Notes under the pieces: generated by a model
Database searches by the model: none
Seen by the model: only the letters and a program-made list of their open reading frames with translations
What the model was told of the DNA's origin: nothing
Position numbers and translations under genes: made by a program
Shown: in pieces, positions 38,003-46,722 of the stretch
Layout: each line of letters begins with the position of its first letter
How positions within the stretch are numbered: the first letter of the stretch is position 1
Assembly (NCBI GenBank): GCA_017303575.1
Contig: JAFLCL010000029.1
Location: forward strand, 1-54,168
DNA: 54,168 nucleotides
Direction: 5' to 3'
Source of the DNA: Deltaproteobacteria bacterium
Lineage (GTDB): Bacteria > Myxococcota_A > Polyangia > Polyangiales > Sandaracinaceae

Positions 38003-39796
38003 TCAGCGCTTACGGCGGACGCGGCGACGCGCCACCCACATTCCGAGCAGGCCCAGTGTGATCCACGTGAGCGGACGCGCGGAGGACGCCTCCCTGCCGA
38101 CGGCACAGCGACCGCAGCCGCTCGTGACCTGCGAGCGCATGCGCGGCTGGCAGACCGAGGTCACGCCGTCCGAGGTGAGCGTGCAGTCGTAGTCGCGCGG
38201 GCACGCGTTGGTCGCATCGCACGTGCGCGTGCAGCTCGACGCGCCGCCGATGGTCGCGCAGATGCCGCTCGCGCAGCTGTCGTTGCTCGTGCACGGCGCG
38301 CCGAGCCCGCCGAGATCGGGCACGCACACGGAGGTCGTGGGATCGACCGTGACGCACGCGAAGCCGCCGGGGCACGGACGGGTGCCGTCGCAGAACGCGG
38401 TGCAGAACGAGCTGCCCGCTTGAGCTGCGCACATGCGCGAGCTGCAGTCTTCGTTCGTCATGCACGCGTCGCCGAGCGCGCCCGCTTGCTGGCACGAGCC
38501 GCAGTCCGCGGTGACGCCGGTCTGGCACGTGGTGCCGCCGGGGCACGAGGTCACCCCGCCGGGGATGCACGGCGAGGAGCACACGCCCTCGGCGCAGAAG
38601 AGCGACTGGCAATCCGTCGCCGCGCCGCAGGGATCACCGAGCGCGCCACCGCCTGCGCTTCCGCCGAGGCAGAGGCCCGAGCCGCAGGTGCCCGTCGCCT
38701 GACCGTTGCAGTAGAAGCCGCCCGGGCACGACGTGGGCTCGAGCCAGTTGCAGCTCTGCGAGCACGCGCCGTTGAAGCAGACGCCCGAGCTGCAGTCCGC
38801 CGAGCCACCGCACGCCGCGCCGATCGCGCCGCCCGCGCCACGGGGGACGCACTCACGGCTGATCGGGTTGCAGCGCTCGGTCGAGCCGCAGTCCGAGTCG
38901 GTGCGGCAGCCACTGCTGCTCGCGGCGCTGCAGTCGGGCGCCGATCCGCTCACGCGGATGCACTGGTTCGAGGCGCCCTCGATCGCGACGCACGTATCGC
39001 CGCCGCAGTCGGCGCTGGTGGTGCAGTTGCGGCCGCAGTAGCCGTTGCCGTCGGGGTAGCCGAGGCAGATGCCGTTCGAGCACGACGCACCCGAGTCGCA
39101 CGGCGAGCAGGTGTCGCCGTCGCCCATCATGCGGACGCACTCGCCGCTGGTGCACTCGTAGCCGCTGGGGCAGCCGGTCGTCGTGCAGTCGCTGCCGGAG
39201 CCGGGGTAGAGCGCGCAGATGCCGTTCTGATCGTCGGAGCCGATGGTGCCGATGCCGCCGCCGTACGCGTAGTACATGATCGCGCCCGCGTCCGACGAGT
39301 GCCCGAGGCCGTAGTAGTGGCCGCCCTCGTGGGTGACGATCGAGTACGTGTTCACGCGGCTTCCGCGGCCTGCGTCGGTCGTCCACGTGAAGTTGACGCC
39401 GTTCATCTGCATGTCGGCTTCGGTGATCGAGCGCCAGTACTGGGGCGTCGTCACGCCGATGGCGTTCGAGTCGTAGGGCCAGCTGCTCTCGAGCCAGCCG
39501 ATGCTTGACACGCCATCACCGTTGCGCGGCAACGAGCTGACGCTGCCGCCATAGCTGTTCGAGAGGCTCGTGCAGGCGACGAGCGTCCAGTCGTCCATGC
39601 CGCGACGCACCTCGGCCTCGGTCGCGGCGAAGCCACCGAGATCGACCGAGCCCGCGGAGTGGAGCTCGTACGGCACCGTCGTCGTCCACACCGGACGCGA
39701 GGAGTCGAGCGGCTCCCACGCATGGGCGAGCGACGTGGCGCCGAGCACTGCGCCGCCCGCGAGCGCGACGGTGAACACGGATGCGTGCCGCCTCAT
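38003..39796 (-). CDS. Secreted matrixin-like zinc metalloprotease with MYXO-CTERM-type tail
   Basis: 597 residues. A signal peptide (cleavage near AHA-W27) is followed by a protease domain with H156-E-x2-H160-x5-H166 (HEGGHYYGLGH) and the Met-turn Met174 (AIMYYAY), as in M10/M57 metallopeptidases. Residues about 205-555 contain some 40 Cys in repeated C-x-GG/DC-x-SG-x-C modules of about 40-50 residues, probably disulfide-bonded. The end is GCGRC, a hydrophobic helix and an Arg/Lys cluster, the MYXO-CTERM surface-sorting signal. It probably degrades protein at the cell surface. The start overlaps the preceding stop (ATGA). Confidence 0.85.
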   Translation of the reverse strand: MRRHASVFTVALAGGAVLGATSLAHAWEPLDSSRPVWTTTVPYELHSAGSVDLGGFAATEAEVRRGMDDWTLVACTSLSNSYGGSVSSLPRNGDGVSSIGWLESSWPYDSNAIGVTTPQYWRSITEADMQMNGVNFTWTTDAGRGSRVNTYSIVTHEGGHYYGLGHSSDAGAIMYYAYGGGIGTIGSDDQNGICALYPGSGSDCTTTGCPSGYECTSGECVRMMGDGDTCSPCDSGASCSNGICLGYPDGNGYCGRNCTTSADCGGDTCVAIEGASNQCIRVSGSAPDCSAASSSGCRTDSDCGSTERCNPISRECVPRGAGGAIGAACGGSADCSSGVCFNGACSQSCNWLEPTSCPGGFYCNGQATGTCGSGLCLGGSAGGGALGDPCGAATDCQSLFCAEGVCSSPCIPGGVTSCPGGTTCQTGVTADCGSCQQAGALGDACMTNEDCSSRMCAAQAGSSFCTAFCDGTRPCPGGFACVTVDPTTSVCVPDLGGLGAPCTSNDSCASGICATIGGASSCTRTCDATNACPRDYDCTLTSDGVTSVCQPRMRSQVTSGCGRCAVGREASSARPLTWITLGLLGMWVARRRVRRKR

Positions 39797-40443
39797 CGTG
39801 CACCTCCCGTCGCTTCCGCGAGGTCGCGCACGTAGTCGAGGAACGCTGCCAGCGGCATCGACGCGACGCGGCCGGGCTGGATCGTCATCGTGTCGCGCAC
39901 CCAGCTGACGAGTCCCATCGCGCTCGTGTCACGCACGACGGTCGGCGCGACGCCCGTGACGCCCGGGCGGACTTCGAAGTGTCCCTGCGCCATCGCGTAC
40001 GTGCGGAAGCTTCCGTCCGGCAGCGCGCGCAGGAAGACGATGCACTCCTCGCCGCGGCGGAAGCGAGGCGTGCCCTCGATCCACGTGCCATGGCCCTGCA
40101 CCTCGCCGCCGAGCTCGTCGATCACGATTCGCGCGCCGGGCTCGCCCTTGATCGGCTCGAACACGTCGAGCTCCGTGAGCGTGTGCGGCATCGCGCCGCT
40201 GCCGTCCATCACGAGGCGCGAGCCCGTCCGGAGCACGCGGCCATGGACGATCACGTCCGCCTCGCGGGCGAGGCGATCGAACGGCACCTCGACCATCACC
40301 GTCGCGCGCGCATTCGTCGCTGTGCCGGTCACGATCGCGAGCCCACCGACAGCGACCAAGCTCATCCACGCGCGGCGCGAAGGGCGCCACCGCGTTTCGT
40401 TGTCAGCGCGCCCACGGCGCGCCTCGGCCAGCCACGAGGTCAT
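39793..40443 (-). CDS. Exported protein of unknown function coupled to the metalloprotease
   Basis: 216 residues. The ATG at 40443 has GGAGGA five bases upstream. After a basic N-terminus of about 25 residues comes a hydrophobic helix (SLVAVGGLAIVTGTA) and a TNARA-T cleavage-like site. The mature domain reads VPFDRLAREADVIVHGRVLRTGS, TELDVFEPIKGEPG and GEECIVFLRALPDG, suggesting a beta-rich OB-like fold. The C-terminus is helical. Its stop overlaps the protease ATG by four bases, so a chaperone, inhibitor or partner role is an inference. Confidence 0.65.
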   Translation of the reverse strand: MTSWLAEARRGRADNETRWRPSRRAWMSLVAVGGLAIVTGTATNARATVMVEVPFDRLAREADVIVHGRVLRTGSRLVMDGSGAMPHTLTELDVFEPIKGEPGARIVIDELGGEVQGHGTWIEGTPRFRRGEECIVFLRALPDGSFRTYAMAQGHFEVRPGVTGVAPTVVRDTSAMGLVSWVRDTMTIQPGRVASMPLAAFLDYVRDLAEATGGAR

Positions 40444-40496
40444 CGAATCCTCCAGAATTCCCGTCATTCCCGAGTGTCCCGAATCCCGAACCGAAA

Positions 40497-40528
40497 CGAA
40501 AAGGGCGCCGACCGACCCGATCAGCGCC
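40497..40528 (-). terminator. Possible rho-independent terminator after the TPR gene
   Basis: Read leftward, GGCGC (40528-40524) pairs with GCGCC (40508-40504), followed by CCTTTTCGTTT. The stem is only 5 bp with a 15-nt loop, so the call is tentative. Confidence 0.35.
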
Positions 40529-40540
40529 GAAGCGGCGAAA

Positions 40541-41950
40541 CTATGCGCGAGCGCCAGCCGGAGTCGAGGCCGCCAGGAGGCCTCGCTCGATGACGCCCCA
40601 GCTCTTGTGGTGCTTGCCCGCCTGCGCGGTGTCTCCGAGCGCCTCGAAGAGACCAGGGATGGCGAGCAGCACGTCGGCGCCCTTGCTCTGCTCGATCGCG
40701 GCTCGCACCGTCGCTAGCGGAACGGACGCTGGGATCACGAGCTTGCCTCGCACCGCGCGGCGCAGCGTGGGGGCCTCGTGGGTGTGAGGGAGAAAGGTCT
40801 CGCCCGCGGCGCAGCGGGGGCACACGCGATCGACGCGCGTGTCGTGCAGGTACCAGACGCAGCCGTCCGGCAGCGCAGCGGCGATGCGCTCCACGCCGCC
40901 CTCCTCCTGCTCGAGGGCGAGGAACGCGATGCGCCTCTCGTCGCCGCGACGGATCACGTGGAGCAGCGGCAAGACGGGACGCGTCTTGCCGTCGATCTCG
41001 AGCTGCGCGACGGGGGCGGGGTCGAAGAGCACGACGTCGCCGAAGTCCACGATCGCTTCGCGCGCGGTGGGTGTGCGCACCACGCCGTGGCAGGGCGAGA
41101 GCGGCGCCACCCCGAGGACCTCGAGCGCGATCGACGCATCGGGCACGTCGTCGTTCGTGCGTCCGGTGCCGCGCGTGGGCACGCGGACGAGCACGTCGTC
41201 GAGGAGGGCATCGCCCTCGCCGCGGACGAGCGGGAGCTGATCGCGCTCCAGCTCGACGCGGAACCCCAGGCGACGCCACGCGTCGGCGGCCTCGTTCACG
41301 TCGCCGCTCGCCGTCGCCACCGTCGCGCGGTTGAAGAGCACGGGCCGCTTGGGACCGAGGCGCTCCTCGGCCCGCGCAAAGGCGAGCATCGCCGCGCGGA
41401 AGCGGCCGGCCCATTTGTGACAGAGACCGAGATCGAAGAAGAGCGTCCCGTCCTCTGGCGCGAGCTTCACCGCGCGCTCGAGCGACTCGATCGCGCGCGC
41501 GTCGTGTTTGGGCCCCAGGCGTCGGTGCGCGTTGCCGATCATCCCCAGCAGGACCGCGCGATCACGCGGTGTGGTGACGGACGCGAGCGCGCGCTCGCCG
41601 AGCTCGATCACGACGTGGGCGGGCGCCGTGGGCAGCGCGGGCTCGTCCTGCCCGCGGCGCTCGTCGGCGCGGAGCAGCGCGCGGAGACCGAGCAGCAGGA
41701 GCGCGTGATCGCTCGGGAACGCCCACAGCGCGGCGCGCACGTCGTCGACGAGACCCACACGCGAGGGTGCGGCCTCGAGGAGCGTCAGCCACGTCTCCGC
41801 GATCTCGCGATCTTCGGTGATGCGCGCGCGGAGCGGGGCGATCTGCGCGAAGACCTCGTCGCGCGAGCGCGAGCGAAGGGCCCCTTCGATCAGCGCACGT
41901 TCGGTCGGAAGCACGGCCGCGAGTATGTTCTCGCGCGCTCGTTTCGCCAC
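40541..41950 (-). CDS. TPR-repeat protein with C-terminal CxxC domain
   Basis: 469 residues, no signal peptide. Residues about 20-230 are helical repeats of TPR type; the clearest is DARAIESLERAVKLAPEDGTLFFDLGLCHKWAGRFRAAMLAF. Residues about 260-450 form a second domain with VPLSPCHGVVR-like and CVWYLHDTRVDRVCPRCAAGETFLPH, where CPRC and nearby His could bind zinc. Such proteins usually scaffold complexes; no partner can be named. The gene is alone, facing the same way as htrA upstream (40-bp gap). Confidence 0.65.
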   Translation of the reverse strand: MAKRARENILAAVLPTERALIEGALRSRSRDEVFAQIAPLRARITEDREIAETWLTLLEAAPSRVGLVDDVRAALWAFPSDHALLLLGLRALLRADERRGQDEPALPTAPAHVVIELGERALASVTTPRDRAVLLGMIGNAHRRLGPKHDARAIESLERAVKLAPEDGTLFFDLGLCHKWAGRFRAAMLAFARAEERLGPKRPVLFNRATVATASGDVNEAADAWRRLGFRVELERDQLPLVRGEGDALLDDVLVRVPTRGTGRTNDDVPDASIALEVLGVAPLSPCHGVVRTPTAREAIVDFGDVVLFDPAPVAQLEIDGKTRPVLPLLHVIRRGDERRIAFLALEQEEGGVERIAAALPDGCVWYLHDTRVDRVCPRCAAGETFLPHTHEAPTLRRAVRGKLVIPASVPLATVRAAIEQSKGADVLLAIPGLFEALGDTAQAGKHHKSWGVIERGLLAASTPAGARA

Positions 41951-41990
41951 CTGACCGAAACAATCGATCGACGGGGCGGCGCCAGGGGCG

Positions 41991-43124
41991 CTACGGAGCC
42001 GCGCTCAGCGAGATGCGACGCGTGCCGTTCAAGAGGCCGGGGCCGACGGTCACAGTGATCTCGACGGCTTGTCCCGGCCGATGCGAGCGGATGGCCTGCT
42101 CGAGCTCGGCGCCGTTGCGCACCGGTCGGCCGTCGACGGCCGTGATGATGTGGCCCGTCCACGGGATCCCGAGGCGCGCGACGAGCTCGGGCGGGTTGTC
42201 GCTGACGCCGAGCAGGCCTGCGTGCTGGGCGGGCGAGCCCGGCTCGACGCCTGCGATCTGCACGCCGACGAAGCCTCCACCGACGAAGTCGGTGCCGCGC
42301 ACACCGAGGAACGCTTGTCCCGCCGCGGGCTGGGTGCCCACGCTGGGCGTGCTGCCCTGCGTACGCTGCGAGCCCTGCTGTGACGCGACCTGCGTGCCGG
42401 TCCGCTGCTGCTCGCGGGTGTTCGCGAGGAGCTCCCCCACGTAGTTGGAGGGCACGGCGAAGCCGATGCCGTGGCTGCCGCCGGTGCGGCTCAGGATCGC
42501 TGTGTTCACGCCGATCACCCGCCCGAGTCGATCGACGAGCGGTCCGCCGCTGTTGCCAGGATTGATCGGCGCGTCGGTCTGGATGAGCCGACGTGCCATC
42601 CCGCCACCCACGTCCGGCACGTCGCGACGCGCGCTGACGATGCCCTCCGTGAGCGTGCCCTCGAGGCCGAAGGGGCTGCCGAACGCGAGCACGGTCTGGC
42701 CGACCTCCACGTCGTCCGAGTTCGCGAGATCGAGCGGGGGCGAGGGCACGCGACCGCCGAGCACCTCGAGGATCGCGAGATCGTGCGAGGGATCGAGGCG
42801 GATCACGCGGGCCTGGAGCGTGGTGCCGCTGCCGAAGCGCACCTGGACGCCCATGCGCGCGGCCTCGACCACGTGGTGGTTGGTGATGACCCAGCGCTCC
42901 GTGCCCACGACGAAGCCGGAGCCCGTCGAGGGCCCGCACAGCACCGAGACGGTGCTCTGCGCGAGGCGGCGCGCGATGCGCACGCGTCGAGAGTCGGTGA
43001 GCTCCTGCGCCTCCGCGGGCGAAGCGACGGCCGACGCTCCGACAGGAAGCAGCAAGAGTGAGGCGACGAGGCCGACCGTTCGGAAGGACGACGAGCGGCT
43101 GACGACGGTCCGGACCTGGGTCAT
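41991..43124 (-). CDS. HtrA/DegP-family serine protease with PDZ domain
   Basis: 377 residues. The ATG at 43124 has GAGGAGGA five bases upstream. A signal peptide covers 1-39 (ASPAEA-Q). The trypsin-like domain has the full triad: His84 (ITNHHVV), Asp115 (DPSHDLAIL) and Ser192 (NPGNSGGPL). A Gln/Ser/Thr-rich linker (about 240-270) leads to one PDZ domain (about 275-370: GVQIAGVEPGSPAQHAGL, ITAVDGRPV). It degrades or refolds damaged envelope proteins. One PDZ suggests a DegS- or HhoA-like regulatory protease. The TPR gene follows. Confidence 0.9.
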   Translation of the reverse strand: MTQVRTVVSRSSSFRTVGLVASLLLLPVGASAVASPAEAQELTDSRRVRIARRLAQSTVSVLCGPSTGSGFVVGTERWVITNHHVVEAARMGVQVRFGSGTTLQARVIRLDPSHDLAILEVLGGRVPSPPLDLANSDDVEVGQTVLAFGSPFGLEGTLTEGIVSARRDVPDVGGGMARRLIQTDAPINPGNSGGPLVDRLGRVIGVNTAILSRTGGSHGIGFAVPSNYVGELLANTREQQRTGTQVASQQGSQRTQGSTPSVGTQPAAGQAFLGVRGTDFVGGGFVGVQIAGVEPGSPAQHAGLLGVSDNPPELVARLGIPWTGHIITAVDGRPVRNGAELEQAIRSHRPGQAVEITVTVGPGLLNGTRRISLSAAP

Positions 43125-43349
43125 CGATTCCTCCTCACGCATGACATCGCGTCCTCACGAGACCCGCGACGCATGAAAGCCTTGGACACGTGCGTCCGAA
43201 CGCCGTCGCCTTCGGCGATGTTCCCCTCGTGGCCCCTCGGGATGTTCCGACCGGCTGGAAGCACTGTCCCGAGGATACGCGTGTTCGGTCCGAATCGCTC
43301 CCCCCTCGATCGCAGAGGAGCGGTCTGGCTCCGCGCCTCCACCCACCGC

Positions 43350-43379
43350 TTGACCAGCGAGGCGAGAAACCGCTACGCC
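43350..43379 (+). promoter_or_regulatory. Promoter of the GspE-N/GAF gene, likely leaderless
   Basis: TTGACC (43350-43355), 18 bp, TACGCC (43374-43379), then 8 bp to the ATG at 43388. The spacing puts the transcript start at about the first base of the ATG. The rest of the 263-bp gap to htrA shows nothing else I can support. Confidence 0.5.
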
Positions 43380-43387
43380 CACGGCCG

Positions 43388-45307
43388 ATGTCCGCGGATC
43401 TCGGCGCTCGGCTCCAGCGCGCGGGGCTCGTCACCCGCGAGCAGCTCGCGGACACGCTCGCGACCGCCCCCCTGCACGGCTCGGCCTTCGTGCGCGCCCT
43501 GGTGCGTCGAGGCGTCTCCGAAGAGGCGCTGGTGGGCTACTTCGTGGCCGAGGGCTTCGGCCCGCTGATGGAGGCGGCTGACCTCGCATCCGCCGATCCG
43601 GCGCTCCTCTCGAAGATTCCGGCGTCTGTGATGCGCGAGTTCGCCGTGCTCCCCGTGCGCGCGGTCGAGGGCAGCTGGATCGTGGCGATGCTCGCGCCCA
43701 CCGAGCGCCACGTCGTGGCGGAGCTCGAGCGCATGGCGGGCGCGCGCGTGATCCCCGCAGCGGCACGCTGGAGCGATCTCCGCGCGGCCTTGGCGGACGT
43801 CGGTGCAGCCCAGACCTCCGAGCCAGCGCCCGAGGCGCCCATCTCCGAGCCGCCGCCCGTGATCGAGCTGGTGCGTCGTCGTCCCTCACACGCGCCCGCG
43901 GACTCGGGCTATCGACCGGCCTCAATCTCGGAGGCGCCGCGTCGCGATCAGAAGCTCGTGCTCCAGGCGCTCGAGGCGCTCGATGCCGAGGACGCCGTGC
44001 CCCTGGTGCGCCACAAGCCCGTGCGAGGCATGAGCTCGGCGCCGCCCGCCGAGAAGATCATCGCCAAGTCGTTCGCGCCGCCGCGCGAGACCACCCCGAC
44101 CAAGGGCCTGTGGGCGCGCGCGAAGGCGTCGACGGTCCCGATGGATCCCGACGAGCCCGACGAACGGCCCAGGAGCTCGAGTGGCGGCACGCCTGCGATC
44201 CTGCCGCCGACGGCGCTCGAGCTCGCGACCGCGTACGCGGTGGACGCCCTCCCCGCCACGGCGCCCTTCCCGCTCGTGCGACACGCCACGGTCCATGAGA
44301 CGCAGGCCGTCGATGCCCGCGACGTCGACGCGCGACGGGACGAGCTCGAGCGCGAAGCCTCGCAGGTCGAGCCGGTGCTCGAGGCCACATCGGAGCCCGA
44401 CGCGACGCACGAAGCGCACGCGCAGGACCTGGCTGCGCAGGGCATGAATGCGCAGGCCGAGGACGTACCGGCGTCGGACGCCGAGACGAGCACGCAGCCG
44501 ACGAAGAGCCTCTTGGTTCCGCGCCCCTCGGAGCCCTACCAGCGTCCGGTCACCCACGCGCCCGCGGCGGCTGCGCGTCCGGTGATCACGCGCACCCGCA
44601 CGCTCGCGCCTCCCTCGGCGATGTCGAGCCCGCGCCCGAGCGGGCCCGCCCCGCTGCCCAAGGCCGTCGAGCCGCCGCCGGCCGTCTCCGTGCCCGAGCC
44701 CACCCCGACCGCGGACGAGAGCTGGAGCGTTCCGCCCGCTGCGCCCACGAAGAAGCCGCGGTCCTCCGCCACGAGCGCCAACAAGATCACCGCCCGCGCG
44801 ACCCGCGATCTCGTTCCGATGAAGGCCCCGCTCGGGGACATCCGCGGTGTGATCGTCTCGATCCGACAAGCCACCGATCGCGACGAGGTCGTGCGGCTCG
44901 CTCTCGACGGCGCTCTCTCGGTGTCGCGCAGCGCCGTGTTCTTCGCCCTCCGCAAGGGGCTCCTCAAGGGCTGGGACGGCATCGGCAGCGGCGTGACCGA
45001 GGACTCCGCGCGCAACCTGTGGATCCCCACCTCCACGGCCTCGCTCTTCCAGAAGGTCGTCGAGTCCAGCGTGGGCTACTTCGGTCCCTACGGCGCCGCG
45101 ATCGCCGATGGCCTCTTCCGCGCGGCCGTCGGATCGCGCGGCGGTGATCTCGCGCTCCTGCCCGTGAAGGTCTCGGGCAAGGTCGTGGGCCTCCTCGCGT
45201 GCGACGACGTACGCGCGGGCCCGCAAGGACACCAGCGGCTCGAGCTGCTCGCGACGGCGATCGAAGAGGCCTTCTCGCGCATCATCGTGAAGCAGAAGCA
45301 GGGCTGA
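43388..45307 (+). CDS. GspE N-terminal-domain protein with a GAF-like C-terminus
   Basis: 639 residues from the ATG at 43388. Residues 1-140 match the MshEN/GSPII_E_N domain that precedes secretion and pilus ATPases (RLQRAGLVTREQLADTLATAP, LSKIPASVMREFAVLPVRAVEG); MshEN domains can bind c-di-GMP. Residues about 145-470 are Pro/Ala/Glu-rich and probably disordered. Residues about 475-635 look like a GAF domain (RGVIVSIRQATDRDEVVRLALDGA, LLPVKVSGKVVGLLACDD). No Walker motifs exist, so it is not an ATPase. A sensor or adaptor role is inferred. The GT2 gene follows after 4 bp. Confidence 0.75.
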   Translation: MSADLGARLQRAGLVTREQLADTLATAPLHGSAFVRALVRRGVSEEALVGYFVAEGFGPLMEAADLASADPALLSKIPASVMREFAVLPVRAVEGSWIVAMLAPTERHVVAELERMAGARVIPAAARWSDLRAALADVGAAQTSEPAPEAPISEPPPVIELVRRRPSHAPADSGYRPASISEAPRRDQKLVLQALEALDAEDAVPLVRHKPVRGMSSAPPAEKIIAKSFAPPRETTPTKGLWARAKASTVPMDPDEPDERPRSSSGGTPAILPPTALELATAYAVDALPATAPFPLVRHATVHETQAVDARDVDARRDELEREASQVEPVLEATSEPDATHEAHAQDLAAQGMNAQAEDVPASDAETSTQPTKSLLVPRPSEPYQRPVTHAPAAAARPVITRTRTLAPPSAMSSPRPSGPAPLPKAVEPPPAVSVPEPTPTADESWSVPPAAPTKKPRSSATSANKITARATRDLVPMKAPLGDIRGVIVSIRQATDRDEVVRLALDGALSVSRSAVFFALRKGLLKGWDGIGSGVTEDSARNLWIPTSTASLFQKVVESSVGYFGPYGAAIADGLFRAAVGSRGGDLALLPVKVSGKVVGLLACDDVRAGPQGHQRLELLATAIEEAFSRIIVKQKQG

Positions 45308-45311
45308 TCCG

Positions 45312-46328
45312 TTGGCCGATCGCGTCGCGGTGCTGCTGCCGTTCCGCGACGTCGGGCCCTGGCTCGACGAGGCGATCACCAGCGTGCGACGCGAGGCATT
45401 GATCGATCGCCTCGTGCTCGTCGACGACGGCTCGACCGACGCGAGCTCCGACATCGCGCGGGCGCACGCGGCGGACGATCGGCGCATCGATCTCGTGCGC
45501 ACCGAAGGAGTCGGGCTCGTCGGGGCCCTGACGCTCGCTCGCTCTCGCACCACCGCCACGTACCTCGCGCGCATGGATGGGGACGACGTCTCGCTCGCGG
45601 ATCGCATCGCCCTCTCGTGCGCGCACCTCGACGTGCACCGCGAGGTCGCGGCGGTGGGCACGCGGATCGAAGCGTTTCCCAGTGAGCACGTCGCCGAGGG
45701 CATGGAGCGCTACGTCGCCTGGCAGAACGGGATCCTCACGCCGCACGAGCACCGCGCGAGCCTCTTCGTCGAAGCGCCGCTCTGCCATCCGTCGGTGACG
45801 CTGCGCGCGAGCGCGCTCGACGCGGTCGGTGGATACCGCCACGGGCCATTCCCCGAGGACTACGACCTCTGGCTCCGCCTCGATGGCGCCGGCTTCGAGC
45901 TCGCCAAGCTCGAAGCGCTGGGCCTGCGATGGCGACAGCGCGAGGGCCGGCTGACCTTTCGCGATCCGCGCTACGCGCTCGATCGACACCGAGCGCTCAA
46001 GGCCGAGCACCTCGCTGCGCGTCTCGCGATCACGCCTCGGTCTCGCGAGCACGGCTTCGTCGTCTGGGGCGCGGGCCCCACCGGCAAGCGCCTCGCGCGC
46101 GATCTCGAGCGACACGACGCGCGGCCTCTCGCGTTCCTCGACATCGATCCCGACAAGGTCGGTCGAACGCGTCGTGGCGCACCGGTGCACGCGCCTTCGT
46201 TCCTCGACCGCCCTTCCCGCCCCTTCGTGATCGTCGCCGTGGGTGCACGTGGCGCGCGCGACCTGATCACGGCTGACCTCGCGGCGCGCGGCCTCGCGCC
46301 GATCACCGACTTCCTCGCAGCGTCCTGA
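45312..46328 (+). CDS. Glycosyltransferase family 2 with a C-terminal Rossmann-like domain
   Basis: 338 residues starting at TTG, 4 bp after the preceding stop. The GT-A domain has VAVLLPFRDVGPWLDEAI, VDDGSTDAS, the DxD-like RMDGDD and the acceptor-side Asp in PEDYDLWLRL, all expected for an inverting GT2 enzyme. From about residue 245 a second domain starts (FVVWGAGPTGKRLARDLERH, then LAFLDIDPDKVG), resembling the nucleotide-binding N-domain of PglD-type proteins. The fusion is uncommon in my experience. It probably adds sugar to a surface glycan; donor and acceptor are unknown. Confidence 0.82.
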   Translation: MADRVAVLLPFRDVGPWLDEAITSVRREALIDRLVLVDDGSTDASSDIARAHAADDRRIDLVRTEGVGLVGALTLARSRTTATYLARMDGDDVSLADRIALSCAHLDVHREVAAVGTRIEAFPSEHVAEGMERYVAWQNGILTPHEHRASLFVEAPLCHPSVTLRASALDAVGGYRHGPFPEDYDLWLRLDGAGFELAKLEALGLRWRQREGRLTFRDPRYALDRHRALKAEHLAARLAITPRSREHGFVVWGAGPTGKRLARDLERHDARPLAFLDIDPDKVGRTRRGAPVHAPSFLDRPSRPFVIVAVGARGARDLITADLAARGLAPITDFLAAS

Positions 46329-46685
46329 TCAGATCGAAGGACGCGGCACGTCCTCGATGGCGAGCCGCTCGAGCGCGTACCGGATGAGCGCGCTGCGCGT
46401 CATGCGACGGTGGCCGCGCTGCTTGAGCGCCTCGACCTTGCCGTCGAGCGACGCGAGGTCCTCCACGTACATCGAGATGCACAGGATCTCGTAGTGATCG
46501 GGCTTGGGCTTGCGCGCGGTCTTGCGCCCCGCAGACGTCTTGCCTGCGCGCGCCACGCCCGGTCGCTTGCTCTTGGCCACGGGCTCGATCGGCGCGGGCT
46601 CGGTTCGGTAGAACGAGGTCTCGAGGACCTCACGGATCTCGTCGCGGTCGAAGAGCGCGTGGGCTGCGCTGGAATGCTCGGTCAT
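46329..46685 (-). CDS. Ribbon-helix-helix-like protein next to ParA
   Basis: 118 residues. The ATG at 46685 has GGAG upstream. The N-terminal 70 residues are flexible and basic (KSKRPGVARAGKTSAGRKTARKPKP). The C-terminal 45 residues, EILCISMYVEDLASLDGKVEALKQRGHRRMTRSALIRYALERL in outline, give a strand followed by two helices with a turn at HRRMTRS, like CopG/ParD ribbon-helix-helix proteins. Beside a ParA ATPase, such proteins are often centromere-binding partners (ParG/omega type), whose flexible tail stimulates ATP hydrolysis. It is 37 bp downstream of the parA-like gene on the same strand. Confidence 0.65.
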   Translation of the reverse strand: MTEHSSAAHALFDRDEIREVLETSFYRTEPAPIEPVAKSKRPGVARAGKTSAGRKTARKPKPDHYEILCISMYVEDLASLDGKVEALKQRGHRRMTRSALIRYALERLAIEDVPRPSI

Positions 46686-46722
46686 GGGTCGCTCCGGGGA
46701 TCGGGATACGAAAGGACAACGT

